A stretch of 64,000 nucleotides of DNA from Kitasatospora sp. NBC_00458 (GTDB taxonomy: Bacteria; Actinomycetota; Actinomycetes; Streptomycetales; Streptomycetaceae). Below are positions 34,845-43,081 of the stretch, piece after piece. The stretch spans positions 930,001 through 994,000 of the forward strand of contig NZ_CP107904.1 of assembly GCF_036013975.1 (NCBI RefSeq), read 5' to 3'. Position 1 is the first letter of the stretch; every line of letters starts with the position of its first letter. The translations under genes and the position numbers were made by a program. The notes beneath the pieces were generated by a model. That model was not told the DNA's origin. It saw only the letters and a list, made by a program, of their open reading frames with translations, and did no database searches.

Positions 34845-35907
34845 TACGAGCGGCGCGCCGGCGCGCGCGGCCCGGTGGGACGGTGCCCCCGGCACCTACC
34901 CCCAGTGGTACGAGGACCCGTTGAGCTGTCTGCAGACCACCCTGGGCAGCATCCTGATGGAGCACGGCCTGCGGCCCGTCGAGGTGCTCGGCCTCGCCTG
35001 CGAGTTCGCGTTCGCGCCGGACGACGTCATGGCCGAGGAGTTCTACCGCCCCGCGCAGAGCGGCCTGGGCGTGGCGGCCGACCTGTGCCCGTACCACGAC
35101 GTGGAGTCCGCCTGGACGACCGGCGCGGACGCGGACGACCTGATCGGGCTGATCGAGACCCACGCCGGCGTCATCGTGGCGGTGGACAACTACCACCTCC
35201 CGTTCCGCCCGGCCTTCCACGACGTGCACGCGGCCCACCTGGTGGTGGTGCCGGCCTGGCGCCGGACCGCGGACGGCGCCGTCGAGTTCTACGTCTCCGA
35301 CGCCCAACCGCCCGCCTTCCAGGGATGGTTGGCCGCCGAGCACCTGGTGGCCGCCTGGACGTCCGGCAATCCGTCCGACACCCAGGACGTCTTCTTCTCC
35401 AGCCGGGAGATCGGCGGCCGGGTGCTGACGACGAAGGTGGGGTCCCGGCCGGGCGGGCTCACGGCCGACCTGGTCGCCCGGGCGCTCCGCGGCAACCTCG
35501 ACCGCTGGACCGACGGCACGGCCGAGGCGTCGGACCGCGTGTGGACCGGCCGGAGCGGGCTGCGGCGCTTCGTCGAGCGGCTCCAGGAGGGCGGCGGCGA
35601 CCCCGCGGACCTCCGCAGCGCCTACACCTTCGGCTGGGCGATGCAGGCGCAGGCGTTCCTGCACGGCCGGCTCGTCCAGGAGTTCGCGCACCGGTCGGGG
35701 CAGGACCACCTGCCGGAGGTGGCCGCCTCGGCGGACCGGGTCGTGTCGGCCTGGTCGAACGTGCGGCTGCTCAGCGCGCACGCGGCGGTCACCGCCGGGA
35801 TCACGGACCTCATACCGCGCCGCGGCGCCGAGCTGGTGCACGCGTACGAGCAGCTGGCTGTCGACTGGCAGCTCGCCCTGTCGAAGGATTGGACGGACGT
35901 CTCATGA
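34831..35907 (+). CDS. Unassigned protein, candidate large subunit of an aziridine-forming pair (AziU3/Vzb10-like)
   Basis: Protein of 358 residues. The N-terminal half (DPLSCLQTTLGSILMEHGL, then FRPAFHDVHAAHLVVVPAW) recalls the N-terminal fold of BtrH-like butirosin biosynthesis proteins, with a Cys and a later His in the places a cysteine-peptidase-like core would use. The C-terminal half (about 220-350) is helical. In vazabitide and azinomycin pathways a two-protein enzyme of unusual fold makes the aziridine by displacing sulfate; this gene and its overlapping upstream neighbour are in the right place and number. A role as acyltransferase or amide hydrolase is the alternative. GTG start overlapping the upstream gene by 14 bases. 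Confidence 0.55.
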   Translation: MNSGSTSGAPARAARWDGAPGTYPQWYEDPLSCLQTTLGSILMEHGLRPVEVLGLACEFAFAPDDVMAEEFYRPAQSGLGVAADLCPYHDVESAWTTGADADDLIGLIETHAGVIVAVDNYHLPFRPAFHDVHAAHLVVVPAWRRTADGAVEFYVSDAQPPAFQGWLAAEHLVAAWTSGNPSDTQDVFFSSREIGGRVLTTKVGSRPGGLTADLVARALRGNLDRWTDGTAEASDRVWTGRSGLRRFVERLQEGGGDPADLRSAYTFGWAMQAQAFLHGRLVQEFAHRSGQDHLPEVAASADRVVSAWSNVRLLSAHAAVTAGITDLIPRRGAELVHAYEQLAVDWQLALSKDWTDVS

Positions 35908-37169
35908 GTGGCGGGTCTTGGGGCGAGCTGGCGCTCGCCGGGGGCGAGCCCGTACTGGGGTCGCTCGCGCCGGTGGACTGGCCGAGGACGACGGACGCGG
36001 ACCGCGCGGCGGTGCTGTCGGTGCTGGACTCGAACCTCCTCGTCTCCGACCGGACGAACGGGGTGACCGCGGTCGAACGGCTGGAGCGGTCCTGGGCCGA
36101 CTACCTGGGCGTGCGGCACTGCGTCGGCGTGAGCAACGGGACGACGGCCATCGAACTGGCGCTCCTCGCGCACGGCGTGGGCCCCGGCGACGAGGTCGTG
36201 GTCCCCGCGCTGACCTTCGTCGCGACGGCGATGGCGGTGGTGCACGTCGGGGCGACCCCGGTGTACGCCGACGTCCACCCGGTCACCTACACGATGACCG
36301 CGGAGAGCCTCGCCGCCGAGATCACCGAGCGGACCAAGGCCGTCGTCCCGGTCCACCTGCACGGGCTCAGCGCCGACCTGGCCGCGATCGGCGAGGTGGC
36401 GCGCCGGCACGGCTGCGTGGTGATCGAGGACGCCGCGCAGGCGCAGGGCGCCCGCTACCGGGGCGTCCCGTCCGGGGCGTCCGGCAACACGGCCACGTTC
36501 AGCCTGCAGATGACGAAGAACCTCCCCACCTGCGGGGAGGGCGGCCTGGTGGTGACCGACGACGAGCGCGTCGCCGACCGGATCGTCCAGCTGCGGCAGT
36601 TCGGGGAGACGATCCGCGCGGACCGCCCGCGGCGCTACGTGAGCCACCGGCTGGGCTTCAACGCGAAGCTGAACAACGTCCAGGCGGCCTACACCGTGAG
36701 CCAGTTGGAGCGGTTCGACGAGTACCACGCGGCCCGGCGCGCCAACGTCGAGGCCTTCCTGTCGCGGCTGCGCCACCTGGACGGCCTGATCTGTCCGTCG
36801 GAGCCGGACGGCTACGAGCACGCGTGGCACATCCTGCGCTTCGCCGTCGACTTCGAGCGGCTCCTCCCGGGCGTGGAGACGGGGGCGGCGCGGAACCTGC
36901 TGATGCGGGCCCTGCGGGCCGAGGGAATGCCGGCGACCAGGTACCAGATGATGCCGCTCCCGGAGCAGCCGGCGCTGCGCGCCCTGTGCCACCAGACGCC
37001 CGCGTCGTGGCCGGTGACCCAGGACGTCGTCGACCGGAGCTTCACCCTCCAGCAGCGCCACCTCCCGCCGGACGCGGGGCCGTTGCTGCAGAGCTTCGCC
37101 GACGCCGTCGAGAAGGTCTGGTCGCAGCCGAAGGTCCTGCAGGGACTCGCGGAAGGTGCGGTCCGCTGA
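35904..37169 (+). CDS. DegT/DnrJ/EryC1-type PLP aminotransferase
   Basis: Aminotransferase of 421 residues. Family landmarks are GVSNGTTAIELALLAHGVGPGDEVVVP, EDAAQAQGARYRG with the PLP-contacting Asp176, and SLQMTKNLPTCGEGG with Lys205 as Schiff-base lysine. The family usually aminates 4-keto sugars with glutamate as donor. Here it sits between the aziridine-pair candidates and a split transketolase, as does the aminotransferase that aminates the C6 ketone of the carrier-bound dihydroxy-keto heptanoate in vazabitide biosynthesis. I infer the same step. ATG overlaps the upstream stop by four bases. Confidence 0.85.
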   Translation: MSGGSWGELALAGGEPVLGSLAPVDWPRTTDADRAAVLSVLDSNLLVSDRTNGVTAVERLERSWADYLGVRHCVGVSNGTTAIELALLAHGVGPGDEVVVPALTFVATAMAVVHVGATPVYADVHPVTYTMTAESLAAEITERTKAVVPVHLHGLSADLAAIGEVARRHGCVVIEDAAQAQGARYRGVPSGASGNTATFSLQMTKNLPTCGEGGLVVTDDERVADRIVQLRQFGETIRADRPRRYVSHRLGFNAKLNNVQAAYTVSQLERFDEYHAARRANVEAFLSRLRHLDGLICPSEPDGYEHAWHILRFAVDFERLLPGVETGAARNLLMRALRAEGMPATRYQMMPLPEQPALRALCHQTPASWPVTQDVVDRSFTLQQRHLPPDAGPLLQSFADAVEKVWSQPKVLQGLAEGAVR

Positions 37170-38041
37170 GCAGGCCCGAGCACCGGCCGACGGTCGCGCA
37201 GCTGGAGGTCCGCGCCCGGGCCGTCCGCGAGCACATCGTGGACATGTGCTCCGGTCCCGAGGGCGGCCACCTGGGCGGCTCGATGTCCGCCGTCGAGATC
37301 CTGGTCGCGCTCTTCTTCCACACGATGAACATCGACTCCGACGACCCCGAGTGGAAGCAGCGGGACGTCTTCGTCCTGAGCAAGGGCCACGCGGCGATGG
37401 CCCTCTACGCCACGCTCGCCGAACGGGACTTCATCGGCCGCGAGGAGGTCGGCACCTTCTGCCGGCCGGGGAGCAGACTGGCCACGCACGGCAACGTCGC
37501 CGTCCCCGGGGTCGAGTTCGCCACCGGCTCGCTCGGCCACGGACTCGCGCTGGCGAACGGCACCTCGTGGGCGCAGCGGCAGGCCGGCGGGTCCCCCGCG
37601 AACACCTTCGTGCTCCTCGGTGACGGCGAGCTGCAGGAGGGGACGGTGTGGGAGGCGGCCCAGGTGAGCCGCGCCGTGGGCGCCGACAACCTCGTGGCGG
37701 TGATCGACGTCAACGACTTCCAGCAGACGGGGGCGGTGCGCGAGGTGAGCGACGGCGCGCCGGTCGCCGACCGCTGGGCCGGCTTCGGCTGGCGCACCGT
37801 CGAGGTGGACGGGCACGACCTGGCGGCGCTCTGCGCGGTCCTCGACGAGGCGGCCCGTACGAAGGGGCCGACGGCGGTGGTCTGCCGCACGGTCAAGGGG
37901 AAGGGCGTGGGCGCGCTCGCGGGCCGGGCCGCCTCCCACTTCGTCCTCCTCGACACCGAGCGGAAGCGGGCGCGCGTCAGGGCCAGCATGGGCCCCGCGG
38001 TGCCTCCCGCGGCCACCAAGGGGGTTCCCGAGCATGCCTGA
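37166..38041 (+). CDS. Transketolase, N-terminal (thiamine-diphosphate-binding) subunit
   Basis: Subunit of 291 residues matching the N-terminal half of transketolase. The diphosphate/metal motif GDG at 153-155 runs to Asn183 in GDGELQEGTVWEAAQ...VIDVN, and GHLGGS at 34-39 is the substrate-side histidine loop. With the next gene it forms a split transketolase. In azabicycle pathways such a pair moves a two-carbon ketol unit onto the carrier-bound glutamate semialdehyde. Conserved sequence begins before any ATG, GTG or TTG in frame; the only fitting start is a CTG at 37166 that overlaps the aminotransferase stop (ctga) and has GGAAGG nine bases upstream. Confidence 0.87.
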   Translation: MSRPEHRPTVAQLEVRARAVREHIVDMCSGPEGGHLGGSMSAVEILVALFFHTMNIDSDDPEWKQRDVFVLSKGHAAMALYATLAERDFIGREEVGTFCRPGSRLATHGNVAVPGVEFATGSLGHGLALANGTSWAQRQAGGSPANTFVLLGDGELQEGTVWEAAQVSRAVGADNLVAVIDVNDFQQTGAVREVSDGAPVADRWAGFGWRTVEVDGHDLAALCAVLDEAARTKGPTAVVCRTVKGKGVGALAGRAASHFVLLDTERKRARVRASMGPAVPPAATKGVPEHA

Positions 38042-39074
38042 GACCGAGTCGACCCTGTCGGAGACCGTGTCGGAGACCGCGTCGGCGGTGCTGGAGGCCG
38101 ACCGGGCGGCGGTGCCGGAGGCCGGCCCGGCGGCGGACGGCGGGCCGCCCTGGCCGGTGGTCGAGCCGGAGCGGGTGAGCACCAGGGCGGCCTTCACCGA
38201 CGCCCTGCCGGAACTCGCGGTGCGCCACAACGTGCTGGTGGTGGACACCGACACCGGGAGCATCAAGGCGACGCCCGGGATGGACTACCTCAACGTCGGC
38301 ATCGCGGAGAACGCGGCCATCGGGTTCGCCGCGGGCGCGGAGCACTGCGGGCGGCGCGCCCTGGTCTGCACGTTCGCCGCCTTCTCGGTGAGCCGGGCGT
38401 TCGAGTTCATCAAACTCGACGTCGCCTACCCGCGGCGGCGCGTGTGCATCGTCGGCACGCACGGCGGCGCCAGCGGGGGCTGGCTGGGGCCGACCCACCA
38501 CGCCACCGAGGACCTGGCGCTGATGAACGCGCTGCCGAACATGCGGGTGGTCGTCCCGGCCGACGCGCGCCAGGCGGTCTCCCTGCTGGAGCAGTGCCTG
38601 GAGTACGACGGGCCGACCTACCTGCGGCTCGGCCGCAAGGCCTCGCCGGTCTTCGCGGGACTGCCCGAACCGGAGCTCGGCGTCCCCCAGGTGGTCCGCG
38701 CCGGGCGTGACATCGCCCTGGTCGCCACCGGGCCGGAGATGCTGGCCACGGCCCTGGAGGTCGCGCGGGGGCTCGCCGACGCGGGGTACGGCGCGCAGGT
38801 CGTCAACGTCCACACCGTCGACCCGGAGTCCGCGGGCGCCGTCGGCCGGGTGATCGCCGCCGAGTGCCGGTGGATGGTCACGCTGGAGGAGGCGTGGACG
38901 TCCGGCGGCATGGGCGCGCAGGTCGCGGCCGCGGCCGGGGCCCGCGGGATCCCGTGGCTCCCGATCGGCGTGACCGGCTTCCTCCCGCCCGACGGCCACG
39001 GCTCCCTGCTGGAGGCCAGTGGCCTCACCACCGAATCCGTACTTCGCCACGTGCTGGAGTTCGTCACGTGCTGA
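38034..39074 (+). CDS. Transketolase, C-terminal (pyrimidine-binding) subunit
   Basis: Subunit of 346 residues: pyrimidine domain and C-terminal domain of transketolase. The essential glutamate is Glu92 in NVGIAENAAIG, and the pair GTHGGASGGWLGPTHHATEDLALM (about 142-165) contacts the cofactor and substrate. The first 45 residues are an acidic, Glu-Thr-Ser-rich leader absent from usual split transketolases. It completes the enzyme with the preceding gene, overlapping it by eight bases. Together they fit the C2-transfer step that turns the five-carbon semialdehyde into a seven-carbon chain. Confidence 0.88.
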   Translation: MPETESTLSETVSETASAVLEADRAAVPEAGPAADGGPPWPVVEPERVSTRAAFTDALPELAVRHNVLVVDTDTGSIKATPGMDYLNVGIAENAAIGFAAGAEHCGRRALVCTFAAFSVSRAFEFIKLDVAYPRRRVCIVGTHGGASGGWLGPTHHATEDLALMNALPNMRVVVPADARQAVSLLEQCLEYDGPTYLRLGRKASPVFAGLPEPELGVPQVVRAGRDIALVATGPEMLATALEVARGLADAGYGAQVVNVHTVDPESAGAVGRVIAAECRWMVTLEEAWTSGGMGAQVAAAAGARGIPWLPIGVTGFLPPDGHGSLLEASGLTTESVLRHVLEFVTC

Positions 39075-39117
39075 GGTCCGTCACCCACCCGAAGTGATCG
39101 AGAGAGGACACACGGCC

Positions 39118-39285
39118 ATGGAAACGAAGTGCGTCAGCTGCGACGGCCCGCTGCTGATACCGGAGGACGGCTACCAGGGCGAGATCGTGAGCTGCCCGGG
39201 GTGTGCGGCGGAGCTGGAGATCCAGTCCACCGACCCGCTGGAGCTGGCCCTCGCCCCCGAGCCCGAAGAGGACTGGGGTGAATGA
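39118..39285 (+). CDS. lysW: LysW-type amino-group carrier protein
   Basis: Small acidic protein of 55 residues. Cys5, Cys8, Cys26 and Cys29 (CVSC and CPGC) form the zinc ribbon typical of LysW. The C-terminus is EEDWGE; the final glutamate is where LysX-type ligases attach the amino group of the substrate. Intermediates then stay on this carrier, which masks the amine and presents a negatively charged handle. GAGAGGAC precedes the ATG by about nine bases. Its stop lies inside the next gene, the ligase. Its location in an NRPS cluster points to specialised metabolism, not lysine or arginine supply. Confidence 0.93.
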   Translation: METKCVSCDGPLLIPEDGYQGEIVSCPGCAAELEIQSTDPLELALAPEPEEDWGE

Positions 39286-40162
39286 TCCGGGGAGGACGCC
39301 GGCACCCCTCGGGATCCTCCTGTCGACCGTCCGGTTCGAGGAGCGGCGGCTGCTGTCGGAGCTGGAGCGCCGCGGCGTCCCGGCCGTCCGGCTGGACCCC
39401 CGCGCCATGTCGTTCGCACCGGGGGACACCGAGGGGCTGCGGGGGCTGACGGTCCTCAACCGTGAGATCTCCAGCCAGCGTGCGGCGCTCACCGCCGAGT
39501 CGCTGGAGGCGTTCGGTGCCCGGCCGCTGAACGGCGCCGCGGCGACCCGGGTGTGCGGCAACAAGTGGTCCACCTACCTGCGGTTGACGGAGCACGGGAT
39601 CCCGACGCCGACGACCCTGCTGGCGCCGACCCCGGAGACCGGCCTGGAGGCGGTCGAGTCGATCGGCTACCCGGCCGTGATCAAGCCCCTGAGTTCGTCC
39701 TGGGGCAACCGGGTCAGCCTGATCACCGACCGGTACGCGGCGGACGCCGTCCTGGAGCACTGCGCCGCGCTGCCGTCGGCGGTCGCGCGCACGGTGATCG
39801 TCCAGGAGGCGGTCCGGCCGGGCTCGCCGGACATCCGGGGGATCGTGGTCGGCGGCGTCTGTCTGGGCGCCGTCGTCCGGTCGAGCGGTGACTGGCGCAA
39901 CAACGTGGCCAGGGGCGCGACGGTGGAGCCGCTCCCGCCGGACGAGGAGGTCGACCGGCTGTGCGTCCGGGCGGCCGCCGCCGTGGGCGCGACGATCGCC
40001 GGGGTGGACCTGGTCCGGCGTGCGGACGGCGGCTACACGGTGCTGGAGGTGAACTCCCGCGTCGAATTCCAGGGGTTCGAGCGTGCGACGGGTGTCGACG
40101 TCGCCGCCCGGATCGTCGAGGCCTGTACGGCCGAGCCGAGTGAGGTGAGGGAACCGGTATGA
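39278..40162 (+). CDS. lysX: LysX-type ligase (ATP-grasp) charging the carrier protein
   Basis: ATP-grasp ligase of 294 residues. Recognisable parts are NGAAATRVCGNKWSTYLRLTEHGIPTP, the nucleotide-binding strand YPAVIKPLSSSWGNRVSLI, and the metal/substrate region VLEVNSRVEFQGFERATGVDV near the end. It joins the alpha-amino group of an acidic amino acid, probably glutamate, to the terminal glutamate of the carrier in an isopeptide bond. The GTG at 39278 overlaps the carrier gene by eight bases. The ATG four bases later is out of frame. Glutamate as substrate is inferred from the whole pathway. Confidence 0.88.
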   Translation: MNDPGRTPAPLGILLSTVRFEERRLLSELERRGVPAVRLDPRAMSFAPGDTEGLRGLTVLNREISSQRAALTAESLEAFGARPLNGAAATRVCGNKWSTYLRLTEHGIPTPTTLLAPTPETGLEAVESIGYPAVIKPLSSSWGNRVSLITDRYAADAVLEHCAALPSAVARTVIVQEAVRPGSPDIRGIVVGGVCLGAVVRSSGDWRNNVARGATVEPLPPDEEVDRLCVRAAAAVGATIAGVDLVRRADGGYTVLEVNSRVEFQGFERATGVDVAARIVEACTAEPSEVREPV

Positions 40163-41169
40163 AGCGCATCGCAGTGGTGGGCGGCAGGGGTTTCGTGGGG
40201 GGTGAGCTCCTCCGCCTGCTCGTCCACCACCCCGGGGTGGAGGTCACCGCCGTGACCTCCGACACCAACGCCGGCCGTGCCGTGGAGACCGCGCACCCGC
40301 CGCTGCGCGGGAGCGGACTGCGGTACAGCCGGCGGGCGGACCTGGAGCCGGTCGACCTCGTCTTCCTGGCCGGCGTCCACGGGTCCACGGCGGAGATCGT
40401 CGACGAGGTGGCGGCGCTCGCGCCGAAGATCGTCGACCTGACCGCCGACTTCCGGATCCGGGACGCCGCGCTGATGGAGCGCTACTACGGCTGGAGCCGT
40501 GACGGGGCGCACGCCGAGGCGTTCGTCCGCGGGCTGCCGGAGCTGCACCGCAAGCAGATCGTCGACGCGAGCCGGGTCGCCGTCCCCGGCTGCATGGCGA
40601 CCAGCGCGATCCTGAGCCTGGCGCCGCTCGCGTCCCGGGGGCTGCTCCGGGACGTGCAGGTCGACGCGCGGACCGGGAGCAGCGGCTCCGGCGCCTCCAG
40701 CGGCGACGCCAACTCCCACGCGCTGCGCAGCGGGGTGATGCGGGTGTTCGCGCCGTTCGACCACCGCCACGAGGCCGAGGTGTCCGAGGCCCTCCGGGTG
40801 GACGTGTCGATGACGGTCACCGCGACGCCGCAGGTCCGCGGCGTGCAGACGCTGGCGAAGGTGGCCGTCGGGGAGGTGGGCGAGCGGGAGCTGCTCGCCA
40901 TGTACCGGGAGGACTACGGTGCGGAGCCGTTCGTCCGCCTGGTGAACAGCCCGCGCGGGACGTACCGCTACCCGGACCCGAAGGTCCTGCTCGGTTCGAA
41001 CTTCTGCGACGTCGGCGTCGTCGCGGACAACCGCGGCAGGGCGCTCGTGATGGGGAGCCTCGACAACCTCGTCAAGGGGGCCGCGGGTGGCGCGGTGCAG
41101 TGCATGAACCTCATGCTCGGTCTGCCGGAGACGTGCGGACTGACCTTTCCCGGTCTGCACCCGGTGTGA
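40159..41169 (+). CDS. lysY: LysY/ArgC-type semialdehyde dehydrogenase
   Basis: Reductase of 336 residues related to N-acetyl-gamma-glutamyl-phosphate reductase. The N-terminal nucleotide loop is VVGGRGFVGGELLRLL, and the catalytic cysteine is Cys145 in VAVPGCMATSAILSL. GSSGSGASSGDANSHALR and the C-terminal NLVKGAAGGAVQCMNLM are standard for the family. It reduces the carrier-bound acyl phosphate to the aldehyde that the transketolase extends. ATG start overlapping the ligase stop by four bases; the stop overlaps the kinase start. Confidence 0.9.
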   Translation: MKRIAVVGGRGFVGGELLRLLVHHPGVEVTAVTSDTNAGRAVETAHPPLRGSGLRYSRRADLEPVDLVFLAGVHGSTAEIVDEVAALAPKIVDLTADFRIRDAALMERYYGWSRDGAHAEAFVRGLPELHRKQIVDASRVAVPGCMATSAILSLAPLASRGLLRDVQVDARTGSSGSGASSGDANSHALRSGVMRVFAPFDHRHEAEVSEALRVDVSMTVTATPQVRGVQTLAKVAVGEVGERELLAMYREDYGAEPFVRLVNSPRGTYRYPDPKVLLGSNFCDVGVVADNRGRALVMGSLDNLVKGAAGGAVQCMNLMLGLPETCGLTFPGLHPV

Positions 41170-41996
41170 CCGCGATGAGGATCGTGGTGAAGTGGGGCGG
41201 CAGCCTCCAGGAGAACAGCGGCGCGATCGCCGACGACCTCGCGGCCCTGTGGCGCGACCACCGCATCGTGGTGGTGCACGGCGGGTCCCGGGACATCGAC
41301 GACACGATCGGGGAACTCGGCCTGCCGCGCCGCACCCTGCGGTCACCGGACGGCATGGTGACGCGGTACACCGACGCGGCGACCCTCGGCGCGCTCATGA
41401 TGGCGATGCGGGGGCGGACCCAGGCCCGGATCGTCTCGGAGCTGGGGGCCCGCGGCGTCACGGCCGTGGGACTGTCGGGCATGGACGGGGGGCTGGTCCG
41501 CACGGAGCGCAAGACGGCGATCCGCGCGGTGTTCGGCGACAGCGTCCGGGTGGTGCGCGACAACTTCGCCGGCCGTGTCGTCGGTGTGGACACGACCGTC
41601 CTGGACGCCCTGCACGCGTGCGGCATGGTCCCCGTCGTGTGCCCGCCGGGCATGACGGCCGACGGGCAGGCCACCAACGTCGACGCGGACCGGATGGCCT
41701 GCGCGATCGCGGCGGCCTGGCGGGCCGACCGGCTGCTGCTCTTCACGGACACGCCGGGCGTGCTCGCCGACCGCGACGATCCCGGGTCCACCATCGCCTC
41801 GCTGAGCCGGGACGACGCCAAGGGCCTGGTCCCCGGGCTGAGCGGCGGCATGCGGATGAAGGTCGCCGCGGCGGTGGAGGCGCTGGGCAAGGGCGCCCGG
41901 GCGGTCCAGGTCTGCGACGGCCGGGTGGACTCGCCCATCACAGAAGCTCTACGAGGGAGCGGAACCCTCATCGGAAGGGGCCATGGGTCACCGTGA
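41166..41996 (+). CDS. lysZ: LysZ-type amino acid kinase
   Basis: Amino-acid-kinase-fold enzyme of 276 residues, related to acetylglutamate kinase. It begins MRIVVKWGGSLQENS after four leader residues, has VVHGGSRDIDD and ends in the family block GLSGGMRMKVAAAVEALGKGARAVQVCDG. It phosphorylates the side-chain carboxylate of the carrier-bound glutamate. GTG at 41166 overlaps the preceding stop (gtga) like other genes here; the in-frame ATG at 41175 is the alternative. It acts before the LysY-type reductase. Confidence 0.9.
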   Translation: MTAMRIVVKWGGSLQENSGAIADDLAALWRDHRIVVVHGGSRDIDDTIGELGLPRRTLRSPDGMVTRYTDAATLGALMMAMRGRTQARIVSELGARGVTAVGLSGMDGGLVRTERKTAIRAVFGDSVRVVRDNFAGRVVGVDTTVLDALHACGMVPVVCPPGMTADGQATNVDADRMACAIAAAWRADRLLLFTDTPGVLADRDDPGSTIASLSRDDAKGLVPGLSGGMRMKVAAAVEALGKGARAVQVCDGRVDSPITEALRGSGTLIGRGHGSP

Positions 41997-43081
41997 CGAT
42001 TCGCCAACTCAGTACCCAAGCAGGAGAGCTGACCGACGCTGACGCCGTCGCCCTGCTCGCCGAGGTGGTGGCGGTCCCGTCCGTCTCCGGCAGCGAGCGG
42101 CGGCTGGCGGAGCGGCTGCGGGACGTCGCGGCCGGGTTCGGCGCGCAGAGCCGTCTGGACGACGTGGGGAACGTGCACGTCACGGTCGGGCGCGGAACGC
42201 GCACGGTCATGCTGCTCAGCCACCTGGACACCGTGCCGGGCGAGGTCCCGTTCGAGCACGGCGAGAGCCTGGTGCGCGGCCGGGGGGCGGTCGACGCCAA
42301 GGGGCCGTTGACGGCGATGCTCGTCGCGGCGCTCACCAGCCGTCATCTCGGCCTGCGCATCCACTGGGTGGGCGTGGTCGAGGAGGAGACGCTCTGGTCG
42401 CGGGGCGCCGAGCACGTCCGCACGAGCGTGCCCGTCCCCGACGCCGTGATCGTGGGCGAGCCGAGCGGGGCCTCGTCGGTGACCATCGGCTACAAGGGGA
42501 TGGTCGAGCTCGGGGTGCGCTGCGAGGTCCCGCGCGAGCACACCGCGACCCCCGGGCCGAAGTCCAGCGAGATCCTGGTGCGCGCCCTCGGCCGGCTCTT
42601 CGAGAGGTACGGGGCGCGGGGGAACGACGGTTTCGGGGAGGTCGGCATGATCGTCAGGGACGGCGTGTTCGAGCCGTTCTCGAGTTCGTGCTCGCTGGTG
42701 TTCCGGACCCCTCCGGGCACCTCGGCCGAGGAACTGCTGCGCGAGGTCTCGACGGTCCTCGGCGAGCCGGTCGAGGTGTCGGCGGTGTACGACGTGCCCC
42801 CCGTGGTGGTCCCGCGGACCTCCCCGTGCGTGCGTGCGCTGTCCCGCGCCATCGCGGGCGAGGGGCTCAGGCCCAGCCACAAGCTGAAGACCGGCACGAG
42901 CGACATGAACACCCTGAGCAGGACCTGGAAGGTGCCGATGGCCACCTACGGGCCCGGGGACTGCCACCAGGACCACACCGACACCGAGCACATCCTGATC
43001 CAGGAGTACCTCGACGGCGTCCGCGTCCTGCGGGCCGCCCTGCGCGAACTGGACAAGACCCTCCCGGAGGCAGCGTCATGA
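41993..43081 (+). CDS. lysK: LysK-type M20 metallopeptidase
   Basis: Zinc peptidase of 362 residues. Metal ligands appear in LLSHLDTVPG (His, Asp), GRGAVDAKGPL (Asp), VVEEET (catalytic Glu and ligand), IVGEPSG and CHQDHTDTEH (His near the end). LysK-family enzymes cut the isopeptide bond between the carrier and the finished amino acid, so this one should free the diamino acid or its cyclised form. The GTG start overlaps the kinase stop; the stop overlaps the sulfotransferase ATG. That last overlap ties release and sulfation into one operon. Confidence 0.88.
   Translation: MTIRQLSTQAGELTDADAVALLAEVVAVPSVSGSERRLAERLRDVAAGFGAQSRLDDVGNVHVTVGRGTRTVMLLSHLDTVPGEVPFEHGESLVRGRGAVDAKGPLTAMLVAALTSRHLGLRIHWVGVVEEETLWSRGAEHVRTSVPVPDAVIVGEPSGASSVTIGYKGMVELGVRCEVPREHTATPGPKSSEILVRALGRLFERYGARGNDGFGEVGMIVRDGVFEPFSSSCSLVFRTPPGTSAEELLREVSTVLGEPVEVSAVYDVPPVVVPRTSPCVRALSRAIAGEGLRPSHKLKTGTSDMNTLSRTWKVPMATYGPGDCHQDHTDTEHILIQEYLDGVRVLRAALRELDKTLPEAAS

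Noticed and set aside
39118..43081. LysWXYZK genes as the cell's lysine or arginine pathway
   Set aside because: No primary-pathway partner genes are present, while a transketolase, sulfotransferase and NRPS genes are interleaved or adjacent, pointing to specialised metabolism.
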